DNA of 64,000 nucleotides from Cubamyces lactineus. Taxonomy: Eukaryota > Basidiomycota > Agaricomycetes > Polyporales > Polyporaceae. Below are positions 59,916 to 64,000 of this stretch, in pieces. Within the stretch, counting starts at the first letter, position 1, and each line of letters begins with the position of its first letter. Position numbers and translations under genes: made by a program. The stretch spans positions 678,501 through 742,500 of the forward strand of contig JACDTU010000013.1 of the NCBI GenBank assembly GCA_022376465.1, given 5' to 3'. The notes under the pieces were generated by a model. That model was not told the origin of the DNA. It saw nothing but the letters and a program-made list of their open reading frames with translations, and searched no databases.

Positions 59916-61734
59916 TCACGGCTCCGCAACGTCCGGCACCTCGTTCTTCCACCGCACACCGACGAGCTGTGCGACCTCGAGCGCGATGCGGCGCACCGCG
60001 CGGGCCTCCTCGAGCGACGCGCCGCCATGACGTGCGTTCGCGAGGTGCCAGCCGACCTGGCGGGGCGCGTCGACCGCGATGAGCGCGGCAACGATCGCGT
60101 ACGTCGATTCGACCTGCGTCAGCACGTCCGTTCCGCCGTACGTCATGCCGTACCCGACCGTGTTGCAAAACCAACCTGTTCATGAGGGAAGGGAGCATGT
60201 CAGCGGGTGCAATGTCTTGGGCAGATGCGATATGGGGAGATGGAGATGGTGCGGGTGAGATGGCGAGGATGGGAAGGTGTGTTGTGAATCGTTTGTGTGG
60301 TGTGATAGGAAGGGCCCGGAGGGGCGATAGGTAGGAGGCGAGAGAGTACGGTAGATCAGAGAAGCGGCTGCAGAGCAAAGATACGAAGGGAATGGTGACA
60401 GCAGGAAGGTGGATGGTGGAAGGGAAGGGCATGGTGGGGCGGAGAGAGGACGGACAAACGGACGAACCTAGGTCGGGGTAGGCAGCGTCGAGCAGGCCCT
60501 GGACGGTGTCTGCCGTGTCGCGGTACATCGCGCGGAAGAGCTGCTCGCCGCGCTTGTCATATTCCGACATGTGCTTGTTCGTGTCTCTGATTCCCGGACA
60601 GAGAATCATCCAGGAAGACGACCAAGTCAATGAACATTCGCAGAGGTTGCGTCAGTTCATTGACTTGTACCGCCCAAAGCGCGTGAATGTGCTCACCGGA
60701 GTGTCCTGGACTCGCGTAGGTTCTCGGGCATCACCTCGTTGAGCGCCATGAGGCTGTTAATCGTCTGCGTGAATGAGCGCAGAGGTCAGCCACGATGACT
60801 TCCAAGAAGATCCCCAGCTACGTAGAATGGAGCAGCGCCGTACGCCCGTCAGTAATTGGACGATTGAGGACACTGCACTTGGTCGCTCAGTGATGTCCAA
60901 CTCCCTCCTCGACGGAATCGCTAGAGATTCACCGCCAGATGTCAGCAGAGCGTGTTGTAGACGGGATTCCCAATCGCCGTCACATCCGCCTGGAATGGCG
61001 TTCTGGGAGTACCTCCTAGGTTTTACGATGCCTGTGGCAGCCACGACGGGTCGAGATAGCCCGTTACGGACCTGCGTGGCTACAAGACCTGGAGCAAATG
61101 TCCGTTGGAAGCATACTGCTCTGCAGGATTGTGCACCCCCTGAACGGCCCGCGCGAGTATCAACTGCGCTCTAGCATCGTTCATATGGTCAAGTGAGAAG
61201 TTGCATCCAAGGTAGATGAAAGGCAATCAGCAAGAACGTGCGCACGTCCGCTAAGTCCTCGCGTTCTGGCCAGACGCATACGACTGGACAAAGCGCGAGG
61301 CTTGCGCGTGCTCCGTACAATACAAGACCACTGCAATAGACGACAACGGAAGAGTTGTATGCAGACACACTTGCAGCACTCACCCTCGGCATCCCGCTCA
61401 ACAGCCCACTCTGCAACACCGCTTCGCGTATCTTCCTCGCCAACACAAGCTGCTCCCTCCTCGCCTCCTCCTCTTTCTCCCCCTCCTCCCCCTCCTCCCC
61501 ATTCTCCCCATCAAGCCCAACGCCCCGCGCGCGCTGCTCCGCCCTAAGCTCCTCCAGCGCATGCGCAAACACGACGGGGACCGCCTCGGGCACGTTGCTC
61601 GCGCTGAACGCGACGGCCGCGACGAGCGCCCACGGGTTCGCGAGCGCGCCGGGGTGGGCGGCCGTCGACGGCCCGTTGGCGGGGTAGAGCGCTTTGAGGG
61701 AGGCGAGGAATGCGGGCGTTGCGTAGTTGGCCAT
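59916..61734 (-). CDS. AhpD-like / carboxymuconolactone decarboxylase-like protein
   Basis: Four exons, 61384-61734, 60697-60764, 60468-60586 and 59916-60175, join in frame to 265 residues. The first exon begins MANYATPAFLASLKALYPAN and has an acidic low-complexity stretch (GEEGEEGEKEEEARREQ). Then come LARKIREAVLQSGLLSGMPR, TINSLMALNEVMPENLRES, DTNKHMSEYDKRGEQLFRAM, YPDLGWFCNTVGYGMTYGGT and APRQVGWHLANARHGGASLE, ending in EVPDVAEP. The helical layout fits the AhpD-like fold of fungal carboxymuconolactone decarboxylase-like proteins. The CxxC pair of true AhpD peroxidases is not seen; only the Cys of WFCNT is evident, so the reaction is uncertain. A long first intron (about 619 bases) is unlike the short introns nearby. 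Confidence 0.68.
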
Positions 61735-62848
61735 GCTCAGCTTGGTTCGATGACTCGGAGGTGAGCTGAGGGCGTGGATTTCGGGTTGAGTGGGGTCGCG
61801 ATTGGGTGGTAGTCGTGGTATGGAGCTGGCCTGGTAATATAGGAGACTCGGAAGCTGACGAGAGGGCGTCGTCAGTCGTGCCCCGACCTGGGACCAGCAA
61901 CTGCTTTTATAGTACGGCGTGTGAGGGTCGCCGAGCTACCAGTGGGTTCGGAATTCGAATTGTGTGGTCCCCCAGCGTCCGGCGTGTCGCGCTAAAGGTT
62001 TAGAGGGTCGCTAGGTGATTCGGGGTTCATCGATAGTCCCGCTCTGCCAGGTTTCACCGTTTCACGGCTTTGGACGGAGTGCGTTCGGACATGTGTGCAT
62101 GGCATAGCGTGATGTGTCTGCGTGCTGGTACTTGCGGGACGCGGGGGCGCGGCGGGCGAGACGATCACCGGGCTTCTGCTTACTGAGGCTTACACACCTG
62201 CCATTCTGCCACTTCCAAAGCCGAGAACGTTCAACCTTCAGCGCAGAGCCTTTGTGGCGCCACGGCTTGCCCGAGCATCGCGTTCGATGCGTTGCAAATG
62301 ACGGAGCCCGAGCGCCGATAGAACCGGCCCATCGCGCCTAGCATGTATGCAGTCTGGCAGCGTGTAACCATCCTGTAGACGTCGAGATAACGGTGTGAGC
62401 GGGGGCAACTTGAAGATACGTCGCAGAGAAGAGAGCGTGGGCAGCGGTTGCGAAATGCTTGCGAGGAGGACGACGGAAATACACCATACGTGCTAGTACT
62501 AGTGAAGCCTTGAAGCTTGAGGGCCAGGCCAAGATAAGCGCGAGTAGCTGAGTGCTTGATTCTCAGAGAGTCAGACGCAAATGAGCTCATCCGTTGCCGG
62601 AGGATCGCCGCCGTGGCTGTGCTCTGCGACTACCCAGGACCATCGTGACTGGCTCTGGTAATGGCGATTTCAACACGAGTCTTGAAAGCGTGCGCCTGAC
62701 GTAGCGTCGACGCAGCGGCAATGCCAAGTATCATTATATTGCAACACTGCTTTAATTTCGGGAGGTAGTATGTACGAGCTAAAGATACAGCAAACTAGAG
62801 GTACACTGGCAAACTGGATGTAAGCATCTACGATGTCTAGGGTACATC
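61735..62848. other. Intergenic, AhpD-like gene to MYND gene
   Basis: The promoter of the AhpD-like gene with a strong TATA at 61904-61912, and the 3' flank of the MYND gene. No further gene is supported. Confidence 0.55.
61904..61912 (-). promoter_or_regulatory. TATA box of the AhpD-like gene
   Basis: CTATAAAAG on the minus strand about 170 bases upstream of the start codon at 61734, implying a leader of roughly 140 bases. Confidence 0.55.
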
Positions 62849-63914
62849 TTACCGGGAGCGACGCAGGGCAGCCACACGCCTCTCCATCAAAGCCGGACGG
62901 TCCTCCACCTGCGTCCTATTCCACTCCACATTATTATAAAAATCCCTGAACACCGGTCTCCAAACCCACTTCGCCCCCACCTTCTGCAAGTACCCCGGCA
63001 CATACGCCTGCTCCCGCCCCTTCGCAGCAGCCTCCGCCGGGTCCGGGCGCAAGAACACCCCAAGCTCGACGAATCGCGCCTGCATGCGCATCTTCGCGCG
63101 CTCGCCCGCCTCGGTGGGGCGCTCCGCCCGGAACGGCGCGTCCTCCGCGGCCTGCGGGTAGAACTCCATCGCCATCGCGCCGAGCTCCGCGCGGTACAGC
63201 ACGGGGAGGAGCCCCGCGAACCACGGATTCACGCGCTGCTCGCCCGCGGCGAGCCGCGCGCGGTAGCCTTGTGCTGCGTGCCACATTGGTGCGAGGCGCG
63301 TGTGGTTCTGCGTGGACTCTGCGAGGACGCGCGCGAGAGGGAGGAACGCGCCTTTGCCGAGCTTGAAGGCGCGCGCGGGGTCGATCGAGGTGGGCGCGTC
63401 GGTGTCGGAGGGGAGGAAGCGGAGGGGGACGACGAGGATTTGGGGCTCGGCGCGGAAGGCGAAGGAAGTTCCGCCGGCGAGGAAGAGTTGGGCGCTGGCG
63501 ATCATGCGGAGGGAGAGACGGTGCGCTTCGAGGAAGTCGCGCAGGAGAGCGTGCCGCGTGAGCTTCTTCTCGAGCACGGCGAGGTCGGCATCGTCTGCGC
63601 CCTCTCGGAGGGTGTCAAGGATATCCAGGCTCTCTTGTATGAACTTGCACTGAGGCCTACGCGTGCATTTGTGGTGAGCGGACGCTCATTAGGAGGAAAG
63701 CACCGTGCACGTACTTGTGTCGTTCCCAGTCCTCCTTTTGGCAGGCTGCGCTGCAGTATAAAGCGATCTTGCAGCCCGTACACTTCTGGAACTTTTCTTC
63801 CTTGACCTTCGAAGGTGGCTTGTCGCAGTTCCTGCAGTAGCCGTTCTTGTTCCGCAACAAACTGGCGTCCGCTACCCTGAACGTCGTCTGAAGGGGGTGC
63901 GAAGCGGGTGCCAT
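62849..63914 (-). CDS. MYND-type zinc finger protein
   Basis: Two exons, 63715-63914 and 62849-63656, join to 335 residues. The start at 63914 is the first ATG in the frame; the open frame further upstream begins with a non-ATG codon. Near the N-terminus is a MYND finger: CRNCDKPP, KFQKCTGCKIALYCSAACQK, DWERHKPQC, with the last cysteine supplied across the intron. The finger is followed by a helical region (LEKKLTRHALLRDFLEAHRL) and a long C-terminal part of unknown fold (QILVVPLRFLPSDTDAP, MWHAAQGYRARLAAGEQRV, EWNRTQVEDRPALMERRVAA). MYND fingers bind proline-rich peptides, usually in protein complexes. No SET domain is seen, so it is not a SMYD methyltransferase. Specific role unknown. Confidence 0.82.
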
Positions 63915-64000
63915 GGTAGACGAGAGGATGGAGGTAGGAGGCAAGTCGACTTAGTGTACCTCAAGAGCACAGAGGGGGATAACGGCCGGATATGCTGGTA

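Noticed and set aside
60773..61174. Plus-strand open frame of 133 codons inside the AhpD-like gene
   Set aside because: It lies within the intron of the minus-strand gene and has no similarity I recognise. It was noted only as part of the long-intron finding.

Overview
The window is nuclear DNA from a filamentous basidiomycete, most likely a wood-decay agaricomycete such as a polypore (the order is inference). The signs are many short introns, mostly 45-70 nt with GTRNGT donors and a few longer ones; fungus-specific eEF3; a cerato-platanin; HsbA-type secreted proteins; a PL14-like lyase; a Zn2Cys6 regulator; and a basidiomycete-type sesquiterpene synthase. Genes are multi-exon, so each CDS entry gives the genomic span from start codon to stop codon, with exon joints where they could be read. 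Joints were accepted when the reading frame, the splice signals and the family sequence all agreed.

Layout. 0-9 kb: PFS2 (mRNA 3'-end processing), a secreted PL14-like lyase and a CAMK-like protein kinase, all on +. 10-14 kb: two paralogous HsbA-like secreted proteins on -. 15-18.4 kb: an Adp1-like ABCG transporter on -. 18.9-29.9 kb: an apparent sesquiterpenoid biosynthetic cluster, with a terpene synthase (+) head to head with a cytochrome P450 (-) and three NmrA-like NAD(P)-binding proteins (all -). 30.4-33.3 kb: OST48/WBP1 and a cerato-platanin on -. 36.3-42 kb: adenylate kinase and a Zn2Cys6 transcription factor on +. 44.5-53.6 kb: housekeeping and membrane genes on + (V-ATPase subunit a, eEF3, M50B-like membrane metalloprotease). 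54 kb: tRNA-Gln and tRNA-Thr on -. 54.7-64 kb: a tiny secreted protein (-), SF3b4 (+), an AhpD-like/carboxymuconolactone decarboxylase-like protein (-) and a MYND-finger protein (-).

The most interesting unit is the 18.9-29.9 kb cluster. The synthase would make a sesquiterpene skeleton from farnesyl diphosphate, the P450 would hydroxylate it, and the NmrA-like proteins could carry out redox or regulatory steps. The Adp1-like ABC transporter directly next to it is a possible but unproven exporter. The product cannot be named from sequence. No transposon, CRISPR array or rRNA gene was recognised. Several intergenic stretches of 1-3 kb hold no gene I can support.
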